Part shown: piece by piece, positions 8,410 to 17,389 of the stretch
Layout of the letters: each line of letters opens with the position of its first letter
Position numbering within the stretch: position 1 is the first letter of the stretch
DNA from: Roseomonas sp.
GTDB taxonomy: Bacteria; Pseudomonadota; Alphaproteobacteria; Acetobacterales; Acetobacteraceae
Direction: 5' to 3'
Length of the DNA stretch: 64,000 bases
Assembly (NCBI GenBank): GCA_020249285.1
Contig: JADCFX010000010.1
Location: 1-64,000, forward strand
Translations under genes and position numbers: made by a program
The notes under the pieces: generated by a model
Told to the model about the DNA's origin: nothing
Seen by the model: only the letters and a program-made list of their open reading frames with translations
Database searches by the model: none

Positions 8410-9331
8410 TCGCGGGTTTAGGGCTGGCGTTACGCAGTTGGCGCAGTAGCATCGCACCAGCCACCGTCACGCCGCCAAGCGTGCCAATAACCCCCGCTGC
8501 ATTTAGCGAAAACGACTGTCCGAAGGCCGCGGGCAAAGGCCCTGCCAACGCGTAGCCAAGGGCGCCAAGCGCTGCCCCAAGCACTGCCCCACCAAGCACC
8601 TGCGTGCGATAGGAATCCGTCAGCAAGCGTATGGCCGCCGCAGGGCAAACCAGCATCGCCACCACAAGAATGCTGCCGACCGCTTCAAAAGCCGCCACCG
8701 CTGCTGCTGCGACCATCAGATTCAGCGCCAATTCCAACCCGCGCGCCGGCAGGCCAATCGCGGCAGCGTAATCGGGATCAAAACAAAGCAAATGCAAAGG
8801 CCGCCACAGCAGCGCGACCAGCCCTGCCAGCACTACCGCCACCGCTGCCAGTAGAAATAATTGGCGCGGCAAGGCGGCCAGCGCCACCGGGTCAAACAGT
8901 GATGCAAAACCCTGCGCTTCAAGCCAGACCACGCTTTCCAATTGCCCGAACAAGACGCAATCAAGATCAAGATCAACGCTGCGCGCGCCGGTTGCTTCCA
9001 TCAGCATCAGGCCAAGCGCGAAGAAGCTGGTGAAGACCGCACCCGTGGCTGCGCCCGATTCCAACCGCGCCACGCGCCGCACCAGGCCAATCAGGAATAC
9101 CGCCAAAAGTGCGGCCGCCAGCGCGCCCAGCAGCATGGGCAAGCCCGCCCGCGCGCCGGTGATCGCGAAGCCCGCGATAATGCCAGGCAGCACCGCATGG
9201 GATAGCGCATCGCCCAAAAGACTATCACGCCTCAGCAACAAAAAAGAACCGAGCAAGCCGCAACTCCCGCAGGCGAGAATCGCGGCAAGCAGCGCCGGTA
9301 GATCGAGCCTGAGGAAATCCGCCGTTGTCAC
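8396..9331 (-). CDS. metal ABC transporter permease (ZnuB/TroD type), second permease of the operon
   Basis: 311 aa from GTG 9331. This start overlaps the upstream permease stop as GTGA and begins right at the protein (TTADFLRLDLPALL); the open frame upstream of it lies inside the neighbouring gene and is spurious. About eight hydrophobic segments are visible, with the ABC-3 permease patterns GSFLLLRRDSLLGDALSHAVLPG, GLPARGLELALN and AVGSILVVAMLVCPAA. It is an inner-membrane channel for Zn/Mn/Fe import with the neighbouring permease, ATPase and binding protein. Last gene of the four-gene operon. Confidence 0.92.
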   Translation of the reverse strand: MTTADFLRLDLPALLAAILACGSCGLLGSFLLLRRDSLLGDALSHAVLPGIIAGFAITGARAGLPMLLGALAAALLAVFLIGLVRRVARLESGAATGAVFTSFFALGLMLMEATGARSVDLDLDCVLFGQLESVVWLEAQGFASLFDPVALAALPRQLFLLAAVAVVLAGLVALLWRPLHLLCFDPDYAAAIGLPARGLELALNLMVAAAAVAAFEAVGSILVVAMLVCPAAAIRLLTDSYRTQVLGGAVLGAALGALGYALAGPLPAAFGQSFSLNAAGVIGTLGGVTVAGAMLLRQLRNASPKPAITSG

Positions 9332-10620
9332 GTTTTTGAACCCAGAGCATGTGGCGAGGCTGGTAGCGAGGAAGGCTCCGCCAACAAGCGTGTCGCCATG
9401 TCTGCCGGCAGGCCATGTTCCACCAAATCCGCCAAGCGATCCGCGCCCGCGATATCGGTGGCGCCAAGGCCCAACAGATGCAGTTCCACCGCGCGATGCG
9501 CGCGCACGGCGCGCCGTGCGGCAGCGGCGCCGCGTGGTGTCAGGTGAATTTCCCGATCCGCCCGCGCCACCAGCCCGCGCAGTGCAAGCCATAGCGCAAG
9601 GCGGGAAGCATAGCCTTCAGACCAACCGCGCGCCGCCGCCAAGGCCGCAATCGGCGTCCAACGATCGCCCGCTGTGCCAGGGCCAGCGCCGGCCGCTTCC
9701 TGCGCTTCCCAGGCGGCGCGCAGAAAATGCGATTCGGTGGCGGTAATGCGCCGATGCGCGCGGCGCCAGGCTTCCGGCAATAGGCCTCGTTCCGGCGACA
9801 GCAGCAGCGCCAGGGTGAAGAAAATCGCGCCCGCCAGCACCACCGCCGCGCCGGTTGGCCATTCCGGTTCAAAGGCGGAAGCCGCTGCGCCCAAAGCCCC
9901 AGCCAGCGCGCCAAGCAAGGCGGAGACCAGCAGCAAGACCGGCAACCGATGCGTGAGCAAACGCGCCGTTGCCGCCGGCAGAATGAGCAGCGCCACCACC
10001 AGCACCAGCCCCACCGCCTGCAAGCCCGACACCGCGACAACCACGATCAGCCCGAGCAGCGCCAGATCCGTGCGCGCGACTGAAAGCCCCATGACGCGCG
10101 CGTAATCGGGATCGAAGCAGGCGGCGCGCAAACGCTGAAACAACGCCAGACAGACCAGCACGGAAAACGCCGCAATGCCGCCGGCCCAAAGCGCATCTTC
10201 CGCGCGCATCGCCGCTGCCTGGCCCAGGATGAATTTACCAAGCCCCGCCTGCGCGGCCTGCGGCATGGTCTGCACATGCGATAGCAGGGCGACGCCGAGT
10301 GCATAAAAGCTCGACAACACAATCGCGATGGCGGCGTCTTCGCGAATGCGCCCGCCGCGCGTCAGTGCTTGCACCGCGAGCACGCCGAGCACACCCGCCA
10401 CCAGCGCCCCCGCCAGCAAGGGCGGCAGCGCGCGCGGATTGCCGCCAAGTGTGGCGACAATCATGGCCGCCAGCACCACGCCAGGCAAAGCGGCATGGCC
10501 GACCGCATCGGCCATCAATGCGCGCCCGCGCAGCAGCGCGAATGCGCCGACCGTGCCGCAAGCAAGCCCAAGCAAGGCACAACCCGCCAGCACTACCAGC
10601 GTGTTATAGCCAAGGATCAC
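9328..10620 (-). CDS. metal ABC transporter permease fused to a C-terminal DtxR/MntR-like domain
   Basis: 430 aa, against about 290 for a normal permease. Residues 1-280 are a complete ABC-3 permease (RGRALMADAVGHAALPGV, GLSVARTDLALLG, AVGLVLVVALLILPAA). Residues about 290-430 are soluble. They look like a winged helix (WTPIAALAAARGWSEGYASRLALWLA, then GLVARADREIHLTPRG) followed by AVELHLLGLGATDIAGADRLADLVEHGLP, which resembles the metal-binding/dimerisation helices of DtxR/MntR (HR..ELFL ... A..LEH.L). GTG start overlapping the ATPase stop (GTGA). The soluble domain may sense metal or gate transport; whether it binds DNA is unknown. Confidence 0.85.
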   Translation of the reverse strand: MILGYNTLVVLAGCALLGLACGTVGAFALLRGRALMADAVGHAALPGVVLAAMIVATLGGNPRALPPLLAGALVAGVLGVLAVQALTRGGRIREDAAIAIVLSSFYALGVALLSHVQTMPQAAQAGLGKFILGQAAAMRAEDALWAGGIAAFSVLVCLALFQRLRAACFDPDYARVMGLSVARTDLALLGLIVVVAVSGLQAVGLVLVVALLILPAATARLLTHRLPVLLLVSALLGALAGALGAAASAFEPEWPTGAAVVLAGAIFFTLALLLSPERGLLPEAWRRAHRRITATESHFLRAAWEAQEAAGAGPGTAGDRWTPIAALAAARGWSEGYASRLALWLALRGLVARADREIHLTPRGAAAARRAVRAHRAVELHLLGLGATDIAGADRLADLVEHGLPADMATRLLAEPSSLPASPHALGSKT

Positions 10621-11384
10621 TGCAAGCCGCCTTCCGCGACCGCCTGTTCCAGCACATTCAGCCGACCGCCATAGGCGCGCGCAATCGCATCCGGCGTGAA
10701 GGCGGATTTCACTGGGCCTGACGCGACCGCGCGGCCATTCAGCAGCAACACCTGATCGAAATAGGATGGCACGGTTGAAAGATCATGATGCACGGCGATC
10801 ACGCTGCGCCCTGTTGCCACCACGCGGCGCAGTACGGCGATGATGGCCTGTTCCGTTGCCGCATCAACCGCGGCGAAGGGTTCATCCATCAGATAAAGAT
10901 CAGCATCCTGCGCCAGCGCACGCGCCAAAAATACGCGCTGCTGTTGCCCACCGGACAAACGCCCGATTTGCCGATCCGCCAGATCAGCCAGCCCCACCTG
11001 ATCCAGCGCGCCGCGCGCCGCTTCGCGCTCCGCTTTCGGCACGCGGCCCCACCAGCGCATGCGCGGATAGCGCGACATGCACACGACATCGAGAGCAGTT
11101 GCCGGAAAATCCCAATCCACCGAAGCGCGTTGCGGCAGATAGCCAACCCGATTGCGCACTTCATCCAGCCCACGGCCAAAAAACCGCGCCTCACCGGCTA
11201 TACTCGGGATCAGGCCAAGGGCGGCGCGCAGCAGCGTGGATTTGCCCGCGCCATTGGGCCCGACAATCGCTGTCAGCCCCGGCGTGGCTTGCCAGGTGAT
11301 GTCCCACAGCACCGTCTTGTCGCCGTAAGCGACGGTCAGATGCGTGATGGCGAGGGGCGCTGGCGTTGTCGTGCTCTGGCTCAT
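10617..11384 (-). CDS. metal ABC transporter ATP-binding protein (ZnuC/TroB type)
   Basis: 255 aa. Walker A GPNGAGKST at about 43-51, Q-loop GYLPQ, signature LSGGQQQRVFLARAL, Walker B LYLMDEPFAAVD and an H-loop (VHHDLSTV). It powers the two adjacent permeases. Its ATG overlaps the binding-protein stop (ATGA) and its stop overlaps the next start (GTGA), so all four genes are translationally coupled. The VDWDFPATALDVV segment after the Q-loop is typical of Mn/Zn/Fe importers of the TroB/MntA group. Confidence 0.95.
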   Translation of the reverse strand: MSQSTTTPAPLAITHLTVAYGDKTVLWDITWQATPGLTAIVGPNGAGKSTLLRAALGLIPSIAGEARFFGRGLDEVRNRVGYLPQRASVDWDFPATALDVVCMSRYPRMRWWGRVPKAEREAARGALDQVGLADLADRQIGRLSGGQQQRVFLARALAQDADLYLMDEPFAAVDAATEQAIIAVLRRVVATGRSVIAVHHDLSTVPSYFDQVLLLNGRAVASGPVKSAFTPDAIARAYGGRLNVLEQAVAEGGLQ

Positions 11385-12346
11385 GAAGCGGCAAGCCTGC
11401 CCAGCATGCCGCGTGCCGGCGCTTCGCCACCCAAGGCGCGGGCGATGGTCGTGAAGTTGTGGTCCAGCATGCCGTGATAGGTGCCTTCATAAGTGCCAGG
11501 CTTGCCCATGGAATCGGAAAACAGCGTGCCGCCCAAGGCCACGCGCTGGCCGCGCGCGCCGGCCCCTTCAATCAAAGCGCGCACGGCGCGATCAGGGACC
11601 GAGCTTTCTGCGAAGACCGCCGGGATGCGCCTTTCAACCAGGCCGCGCACCAGCGCTTCAATGCGCGCCAGATTGGCTTCCGATTCGGTGGAAAGCCCCT
11701 GGATACTGTCCACTTCCAGCCCATAACGCGCGGCGAAATAGCCAAAAGCGTCATGCGCGGTGACCAACAGGCGCTGGCGCGGCGGGATGCTCGCCATCGC
11801 TCGCGCGCCATAGTCATGCAGGGCGGCAAGCCGGGTGCGCAGCGCGGCAAGGTTGGCAGCAAAAACGCTGGCCTGATCGGGGATCAGGCGGGAAAGCCCC
11901 TCGAAAATACTGCCCGCGGCCTCCGCCCAAAGCACCGGGTCCATCCAGACATGCGGGTCGGCAGCATCAGGATAGTCAGGATTGGCGCGCAGTTTTGAGC
12001 GCGGCAAGCTTTCGGCCACCAGCACCACCGGCTTGCCATTGGCGGCAGCGCGCGCCAGCACATCGCCCATGCGGCCTTCCAGCCGATGGCCATTGGCAAA
12101 CAGGATATCGGCTGCCAGCAAGCGGGCGATATCAGCGCGCGTCGGGCGGAACAAATGCGGGTCCACCCCCTCATTGATCAGGGTTTCCGCCCGGATGCGG
12201 TCACCGCCAATGTCGCGGACCAGATCGCCCACCATGCCAACGGTCGCCAGCGCGCGCGGCGGAGGGCGGTTCTGGGGCAGCGCGGGGAGGGGCGTCAGCG
12301 CAAAAAGCCCAAGGCTGCGGCGTGTAATGGCTGAACACCTGTTCAC
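11381..12346 (-). CDS. periplasmic metal-binding protein of a TroA-type Zn/Mn importer
   Basis: 321 aa from GTG 12346; an in-frame GTG at 12376 is the alternative. The chosen start gives a short export signal with two Arg (ITRRSLGLFALTPL). Cluster 9 (TroA/ZnuA) protein: likely ligands are His in DPHLF and in DPHVWMDP, His in TAHDAFGYFA, and Asp in TLFSDSMG. A His-His-His-Asp set is that of TroA-like Zn/Mn binders; PsaA/SitA-type proteins have Glu at the third position. It lacks the His-rich loop of classic ZnuA. First gene of the import operon; a palindrome covers its start region. Confidence 0.88.
   Translation of the reverse strand: MNRCSAITRRSLGLFALTPLPALPQNRPPPRALATVGMVGDLVRDIGGDRIRAETLINEGVDPHLFRPTRADIARLLAADILFANGHRLEGRMGDVLARAAANGKPVVLVAESLPRSKLRANPDYPDAADPHVWMDPVLWAEAAGSIFEGLSRLIPDQASVFAANLAALRTRLAALHDYGARAMASIPPRQRLLVTAHDAFGYFAARYGLEVDSIQGLSTESEANLARIEALVRGLVERRIPAVFAESSVPDRAVRALIEGAGARGQRVALGGTLFSDSMGKPGTYEGTYHGMLDHNFTTIARALGGEAPARGMLGRLAAS
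12332..12345. promoter_or_regulatory. candidate ArsR/SmtB-type operator (6-2-6 palindrome)
   Basis: TGAACA-CC-TGTTCA is a perfect inverted repeat that overlaps the GTG start of the binding-protein gene. Its 6-2-6 geometry and TGAACA half-sites resemble the known SmtB box core (TGAACA-nn-TATTCA). An SmtB-like regulator gene begins about 150 bp away in the opposite direction, so this is the natural candidate site for it. Confidence 0.6.
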
Positions 12347-12434
12347 TTCTACATATATTCCTTGTTTTTCAGACACTTATTCTGTGGATCATCTTGGCCC
12401 TGCGGCCCCCGCCGTCAAGGCCTTTCATTGGTTT

Positions 12435-12455
12435 GGCCTTGCCTAACGCAAGGCC
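12435..12455. other. hairpin in the divergent metal-regulator promoter region
   Basis: GGCCTTGC and GCAAGGCC form a perfect 8 bp stem around CTAAC, 40 bp before the arsR-type start codon. It could be a second protein-binding site or an RNA hairpin in the leader. There is no U-tract, so it is not a simple terminator. Confidence 0.45.
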
Positions 12456-12494
12456 TCGGCGCCATGTTGCACCTGGAACAGGGGCGGTGATCCC

Positions 12495-12818
12495 ATGCGG
12501 GGGCGTTTTCGAATTGGTGATGATTTGGTGGTGGAATTAGCCGAGACCTTTCGGCTGATGAGCGACCCGACACGCCTTAAGATCATCCTGGCCTGCCGGG
12601 ACGCGCCGGCGGCGGTGAATGAAATGGCCGAAAGGCTCGCGATTTCGCCTTCACTGGTTTCTCACCATCTCCGGTTATTGCGTGCCGCGCGGCTGTTGCA
12701 GGCGGATCGGCGCGGGCGGCAGGTTTTCTACGTGGTGGGTGATGAGCATATCCGGTCCATGCTGGCCGATATGGTTGACCACATCAGTGAGGAAGAAGCG
12801 GCCGAGGGCGAGGCCTGA
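12495..12818 (+). CDS. ArsR/SmtB-family metal-sensing transcriptional repressor
   Basis: 107 aa winged-helix protein. SDPTRLKIILAC and NEMAERLAISPSLVSHHLRLLRAA (about 42-65) form the helix-turn-helix. The last helix carries D83-x-H85-x10-H96-x2-E99, exactly the alpha-5 Zn site spacing of SmtB/CzrA. No alpha-3 Cys-x-Cys motif is seen; the single Cys (34) lies elsewhere. It is divergent from the Zn/Mn importer and likely controls it or senses its cargo. SmtB-type proteins normally release DNA on metal binding and control efflux, so pairing with an importer is atypical. Confidence 0.9.
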   Translation: MRGRFRIGDDLVVELAETFRLMSDPTRLKIILACRDAPAAVNEMAERLAISPSLVSHHLRLLRAARLLQADRRGRQVFYVVGDEHIRSMLADMVDHISEEEAAEGEA

Positions 12819-12986
12819 GGCAGCGCGGCGCGGATTATCCCGCTTTTGTGCATTCCCGCCCTTGTGCGGTGCGGGAGCGCCGATTATGTTCGGCCGAAAG
12901 GTAGGCCCTCGGGCTCAGGCCCTTGGTGAATCGAGGGTTAATATCTTGAAACGGCGTGGTTTTCACGACCGATAAGGGATGGGTTG

Positions 12987-13895
12987 ATGAAGGTTTTTAT
13001 GGCAAAGTGCCGCGCATTCGGCCTGGGTCGGATTGTGGCCGGCGTGGCGGCGGTGGCTATGGGTTTGGTGCTGACGGTACCGGCCTTGGCAGAAAGCATG
13101 GTTGGTGCGCCGGCGGCTTGGGGTATGGGCTTGCAACCCTCGGGCGGGGTGATCAAGGAACGTATTTCTTCCTTCAACAGCATGGTCTTCGCCATCATCG
13201 TCGGCATTACGATTTTCGTGCTGGTGCTGCTGGCCTATTGCGTGTGGCGCTTCCGCGAAGAACGCAACCCGGTCCCGTCCACGACCAGTCACCACACGGG
13301 CTTGGAAATCGCCTGGACCGTGATCCCGGTGCTGATCCTGTTGGTTATCGCCATCCCGGGCTTCCGTTTGCTGTATTTCCAGGACCGCGCGGTGGATGCG
13401 GATATGACGATCACCGTGCAGGGCCGTCAGTGGTATTGGAATTACACCTATTCGGATCACGGGAACTTCACGTTTGATAGCTACCCAATCCAGGAAGCCG
13501 ATCTGAAGCCGGGCCAGATTTTCAAGCTTTCGGTTGATAACGAACTGGTGATCCCGGTTGGTGCCAGCATCCGCGTGCTGACCACGGGGCATGATGTGAT
13601 CCATTCCTTCTTTGTGCCGGCGCTGGGTATTCAAAAATACACGATCCCGGGTCGTACGCTTGAAACCTGGATGCGCGCGGATCGCCCCGGCATCTTCTAC
13701 GGCCAGTGCAATCAGATCTGCGGCACGAATCACTGGTTCATGCCAATCGCCGTGCGCGCCGTGCCGCGCGCCGAATTCGACACCTGGGTTGCCGATGCAC
13801 AAAAGCGCTTTGCCCAGGCTGATGGGAGCGCGCAGGTGATTGCCGCCGCGCCCACTTCTCAGGAACAACTTCAGATCGCGGAGGCCCGCCGGTAA
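12987..13895 (+). CDS. ctaC: cytochrome c oxidase subunit II (aa3 type)
   Basis: 302 aa from ATG 12987 (AAGGGA seven bases upstream; a TTG directly before is less likely). Signal peptide about 1-34, two membrane helices (about 62-85 and 105-125), then the CuA domain. CuA ligands are H206, C241, C245, H249 and M252. The canonical C-x-E-x-C motif reads C-N-Q-I-C: Glu (bovine E198), which helps bind the Mg/Mn ion, is Gln243. It passes electrons from cytochrome c to subunit I. First gene of the oxidase cluster, after a 165 bp gap that should hold the promoter. Confidence 0.97.
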   Translation: MKVFMAKCRAFGLGRIVAGVAAVAMGLVLTVPALAESMVGAPAAWGMGLQPSGGVIKERISSFNSMVFAIIVGITIFVLVLLAYCVWRFREERNPVPSTTSHHTGLEIAWTVIPVLILLVIAIPGFRLLYFQDRAVDADMTITVQGRQWYWNYTYSDHGNFTFDSYPIQEADLKPGQIFKLSVDNELVIPVGASIRVLTTGHDVIHSFFVPALGIQKYTIPGRTLETWMRADRPGIFYGQCNQICGTNHWFMPIAVRAVPRAEFDTWVADAQKRFAQADGSAQVIAAAPTSQEQLQIAEARR

Positions 13896-13918
13896 GGCGC
13901 GGCTCAGGGAAGAAAAAC

Positions 13919-15514
13919 ATGGCAACCGCTTCGCACGCCCACCACGACGATCACCACGATCACAAGCCGGGCTTTGTGTCCCGCTGGTTCTTTTCAACGA
14001 ACCATAAGGATATCGGCACACTCTACATCATCTTCTCGCTGGTTGCGGCGGTGGTGGGGATTGGCATTTCGCTGCTGATGCGCCTGGAACTCATGTATCC
14101 CGGCATGCAGATTTTCTCTGATGGCCAGATGTGGAATGCCTATATCTCGGCCCATGGCCTGATCATGGTGTTCTTCGTGGTCATGCCGGCGCTGATTGGT
14201 GGCTTCGGCAATTGGTTCGTGCCGATCATGATCGGGGCGCCGGATATGGCCTTCCCGCGCATGAACAATATCTCCTTCTGGTTGCTGGTGCCGGCCTTCA
14301 TGCTGCTGGCGGCAAGCCTTTTCGTAGGTGAAGGCCCAGGCGCCGGCTGGACGATCTATCCGCCGCTGTCTGACAGCACCTTCCATTCTGGCCCGGCGAT
14401 GGATTTGGCGCTGTTTTCGCTGCACCTGGCGGGCGCTTCTTCCATTATGGGTGCGGCCAACTTCATCACCACCATCTTCAACATGCGCGCCCCTGGCATG
14501 ACACTGCACAGGATGCCACTGTTTGTGTGGTCCATGCTGGTCACGGCCTTCCTGCTGTTGTTGGCGGTGCCGGTGCTGGCGGGCGCGATCACCATGCTGA
14601 TCACGGACCGTAATTTCGGCACGTCCTTCTTCCGCCCTGAAGGTGGTGGGGACCCGGTGCTGTTCCAGCATCTGTTCTGGTTCTTCGGCCACCCGGAAGT
14701 CTACATCATGATCCTGCCGGGCTTCGGCATTATCAGCCACATCATTTCGACCTTCAGCCGGAAGCCCGTGTTCGGTTACCTCGGCATGGCTTACGCGATG
14801 GTGGCGATTGGCTTTGTGGGCTTCCTTGTCTGGGCGCACCACATGTACACATCGGGGATGGATGTTGACACGCGCGCCTACTTCATGGCGGCGACCATGG
14901 TGATCGCGGTGCCGACTGGCGTGAAGATCTTCTCCTGGATCGCGACCATGTGGGGCGGTTCGATGCGGCTTGATACGCCAATGCTATTTGCCATTGGCTT
15001 CATCTTCCTGTTCACCGTGGGTGGTGTGACTGGCGTTGTGCTGGCCAATGCGGGCATAGATCAGGTGCTGCACAACACCTACTACGTGGTGGCGCATTTC
15101 CATTACGTGCTGTCGCTGGGTGCGGTCTTTTCGATCTATGCCGGCTTCTATTACTGGATCGGCAAGATGTGCGGTCGGCAATATCCGGAAACGCTCGGCA
15201 AGATCCATTTCTGGATGACCTTCATCGGCGTGAACCTGACCTTCTTCCCGATGCATTTTTCGGGCAATCAGGGCATGCCGCGGCGCTATCCGGATTATCC
15301 GGAAGCCTTCTGGGGTTGGAATTACGTCGCTTCGATTGGTTCGCTGATCTCAGTGGCGTCCTTCCTATTCTTCTTCTACATCGTCTGGGTGACGCTGCGT
15401 TCCGGCGCCAAGGCGGCGGCGAACCCCTGGGGTGAAGGGGCGACCACCTTGGAATGGCAAGTGGCGTCGCCGCCGCCCTTCCACACTTTTGAGGAAATTC
15501 CTCGTCTGCGCTAA
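13919..15514 (+). CDS. ctaD: cytochrome c oxidase subunit I (aa3 type)
   Basis: 531 aa, about 12 membrane helices, after a His/Asp-rich N-terminus. Heme and CuB ligands are present: ISAHG, HPEVY with the cross-linking Tyr, WAHHM and HFH (H393, H395). The D-channel Asp (GAPDMAF), its Glu (HPEVY) and the K-channel Lys (PTGVK) are intact, so it should pump protons. The Mg/Mn-site His-Asp before TYY (bovine H368-D369) reads H385-N386, an Asp-to-Asn change matching the Glu-to-Gln change in CtaC. It ends with the PPPFHTFEE family tail. Confidence 0.98.
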   Translation: MATASHAHHDDHHDHKPGFVSRWFFSTNHKDIGTLYIIFSLVAAVVGIGISLLMRLELMYPGMQIFSDGQMWNAYISAHGLIMVFFVVMPALIGGFGNWFVPIMIGAPDMAFPRMNNISFWLLVPAFMLLAASLFVGEGPGAGWTIYPPLSDSTFHSGPAMDLALFSLHLAGASSIMGAANFITTIFNMRAPGMTLHRMPLFVWSMLVTAFLLLLAVPVLAGAITMLITDRNFGTSFFRPEGGGDPVLFQHLFWFFGHPEVYIMILPGFGIISHIISTFSRKPVFGYLGMAYAMVAIGFVGFLVWAHHMYTSGMDVDTRAYFMAATMVIAVPTGVKIFSWIATMWGGSMRLDTPMLFAIGFIFLFTVGGVTGVVLANAGIDQVLHNTYYVVAHFHYVLSLGAVFSIYAGFYYWIGKMCGRQYPETLGKIHFWMTFIGVNLTFFPMHFSGNQGMPRRYPDYPEAFWGWNYVASIGSLISVASFLFFFYIVWVTLRSGAKAAANPWGEGATTLEWQVASPPPFHTFEEIPRLR

Positions 15515-15532
15515 GGCGCTGCAACGGACGGT

Positions 15533-16492
15533 ATGACGATGAGCGATTCGGTCATCGAAAACGGCAAGGGGGGCACGGCCCCCCTTCCTGTTTCCTACAA
15601 TATTTCAGAAGTGGGCGATTGGGTCGCGCTGCTGAAGCCGCGCGTCATGTCGCTGGTTGTGTTCAGCGCCGTGGCGGGGCTGCTGGTAGCACCTGGGCAT
15701 TTGCATCCGGTGCTGGCCGTGATCGCCATTCTTTGCATTGCGGTGGCCGCCGGTGCCTCGGGCGCCATCAATATGTGGTATGATCGCGATATTGATGCGG
15801 TGATGCGCCGCACCGCGCGCCGACCCATTCCCGCCGGACGCATCGCCCCTGATGCCGCGCTTGCCTTTGGTATTCTGCTTGGCATCGGTTCTGTCGTGGT
15901 GATGGCTTTCGCCACGAATTACCTGGCGGCTGGCGTCCTTGCCTTCTCCATCCTGTTTTACGTGGTGGTCTACACGATGTGGCTGAAGCGCCGCACGCCG
16001 CAGAATATCGTCATTGGCGGCGCAGCGGGCGCCTTTCCGCCGCTGATCGGCTGGGCCGCGGTGACGGGCGATATCACGCTGGTGCCGATCATTCTTTTCG
16101 CCATCATTTTCATCTGGACGCCGCCACATTTCTGGGCGCTCTCGCTTTGGGCGCATGAGGATTATGCCAAGGCCGGCGTGCCGATGCTGCCGGTAACGGC
16201 GGGTGCACGCGAAACCCGCAAGCAGATCCTATATTACACGCTGGCGCTGGCGCCGCTTGGGATGGCGCCCTGGCTGATTGGTTTTTCCGGGCCGGCCTAT
16301 GGCGTGGTTGCCGCGCTGCTCGGCCTTAACTTCATCCGCCACGCGGTCGCAGTATTGCGTGAACCGCAGGACGCCGAAGGCCGCAGCCTTGAAGGCGACA
16401 AGGCGGCCAAGAAATGCTTCCGCTTTTCGCTGACCTATCTTTTCGCGCTTTTCGCCGTGCTGGGCGCTGAAAAGCTGATCCTTGCGCCATGA
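15533..16492 (+). CDS. ctaB: protoheme IX farnesyltransferase (heme O synthase)
   Basis: 319 aa UbiA-family membrane enzyme with about nine hydrophobic segments. The two prenyl-diphosphate-binding Asp motifs are present: [12 protein letters not shown] (about 82-93) and the second cytosolic loop with [25 protein letters not shown] is the family N-terminal signature. It makes heme O, the precursor of heme A used by CtaD. ATG 15533 and ATG 15539 are both possible starts. Its stop overlaps the start of the next small ORF (ATGA). Confidence 0.96.
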   Translation: MTMSDSVIENGKGGTAPLPVSYNISEVGDWVALLKPRVMSLVVFSAVAGLLVAPGHLHPVLAVIAILCIAVAAGASGAINMWYDRDIDAVMRRTARRPIPAGRIAPDAALAFGILLGIGSVVVMAFATNYLAAGVLAFSILFYVVVYTMWLKRRTPQNIVIGGAAGAFPPLIGWAAVTGDITLVPIILFAIIFIWTPPHFWALSLWAHEDYAKAGVPMLPVTAGARETRKQILYYTLALAPLGMAPWLIGFSGPAYGVVAALLGLNFIRHAVAVLREPQDAEGRSLEGDKAAKKCFRFSLTYLFALFAVLGAEKLILAP

Positions 16493-16617
16493 CCCCTGAA
16501 GAACGCGCCATTTTCGAAAAGCGTCGGCGCGGGCGCAATATCGCCCTGTTGCTGGTGCTGGTGGGGCTTTCTGTGTCGTTCTATTTCATCGGCATTGCGC
16601 GACTGCTGCGGTCTTGA
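16489..16617 (+). CDS. small single-helix membrane protein of the cox cluster (CoxF-like)
   Basis: 42 aa: a charged N-terminus ([16 protein letters not shown]) then one hydrophobic helix ([20 protein letters not shown]). It is coupled to ctaB by an ATGA overlap and ends 22 bp before ctaG. Small proteins of this shape (called CoxF in some alphaproteobacteria) sit between ctaB and ctaG and are presumed oxidase assembly factors or subunits. The call rests on position, coupling and layout, not on a strong sequence signature. Confidence 0.7.
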   Translation: MTPEERAIFEKRRRGRNIALLLVLVGLSVSFYFIGIARLLRS

Positions 16618-16639
16618 GCAGCGGCGCGGTGCTTCCCAG

Positions 16640-17269
16640 ATGAAGGCTATGGAACAGGAAGCACAAAAGACAGTTCTCGCGCGGCGCAATCGCCGCACCG
16701 GCTTGGCCGCGGCAGGGGTTGTGACCTTCATGGTTGGGCTTTCTTTCGCCGCCGTGCCGCTTTACGATCTGTTCTGCCGTGTCACAGGCTTTGGCGGCAC
16801 CACGCAGCGCAGCGCCGCGGCACCTGGTGCCGTGGGTGATCGGCCAATCACCATCCGCTTCAACGCGACCACGCACCCCAACCTGCCTTGGCGCTTCACC
16901 CCTGAACAGCCAAGCGTGACGCTGCGCCTTGGTGAAGAAGGTCTTGCCTTCTATTCCGCCACGAATCGGTCGGAGACACCGGTCACCGGCGTTTCAACCT
17001 ATAACGTCACGCCGGAGAAGGTCGGGCGCTATTTCCACAAGATCGCTTGCTTCTGCTTTGATGAGCAGACCCTGACCCCCGGTGAGCGTGTGGATATGCC
17101 AGTCACCTTCTGGGTGGACCCAAAAATCGCCGAGGACCCCAGCACGCGCGATGTCACCACCATCACGCTTTCCTATAGCTTCTTCCGCACCATCGAAGAT
17201 GCGAAGAAGGCCGGCGCACTAGCCAATGCGGGGCCGCATGTTGGGCGGGCCGGCACGAGGCAGAATTGA
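16640..17269 (+). CDS. ctaG: cytochrome c oxidase assembly protein CtaG/Cox11 (copper insertion into CuB)
   Basis: 209 aa from ATG 16640 (ATG 16649 is also possible; no strong ribosome-binding site). N-in membrane anchor at about 17-38 (GLAAAGVVTFMVGLSF), then a periplasmic domain beginning PLYDLFCRVTGFGG. The copper-binding motif CFCFDEQTL and the MPVTFWVDP segment are classic Cox11. It delivers copper to the CuB site of subunit I. Fourth assembly step in this cluster and intact. Confidence 0.95.
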   Translation: MKAMEQEAQKTVLARRNRRTGLAAAGVVTFMVGLSFAAVPLYDLFCRVTGFGGTTQRSAAAPGAVGDRPITIRFNATTHPNLPWRFTPEQPSVTLRLGEEGLAFYSATNRSETPVTGVSTYNVTPEKVGRYFHKIACFCFDEQTLTPGERVDMPVTFWVDPKIAEDPSTRDVTTITLSYSFFRTIEDAKKAGALANAGPHVGRAGTRQN

Positions 17270-17389
17270 TTGACAGTTAGGCCCGGTTTTAATGCCTGAT
17301 GGGCTTGATTTCGGGGGCGGTTTCAGGATTGATGCGGGCGTCCGTTTCGGGCACTAAGCCCGCGACCGAGGAAGGCACCAGGACTGAAA

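Noticed and set aside
6751..8457. 568-codon open frame on the minus strand over the purK and OmpA genes
   Set aside because: It lies opposite two genes with clear families (PurK, OmpA) and its translation shows no domain. It is an antisense shadow of GC-rich coding sequence.
12819..12986. Direct repeat AGGCCCT before ctaC as a regulator site
   Set aside because: The repeats are short, GC-rich and irregularly spaced; likely chance in this base composition.
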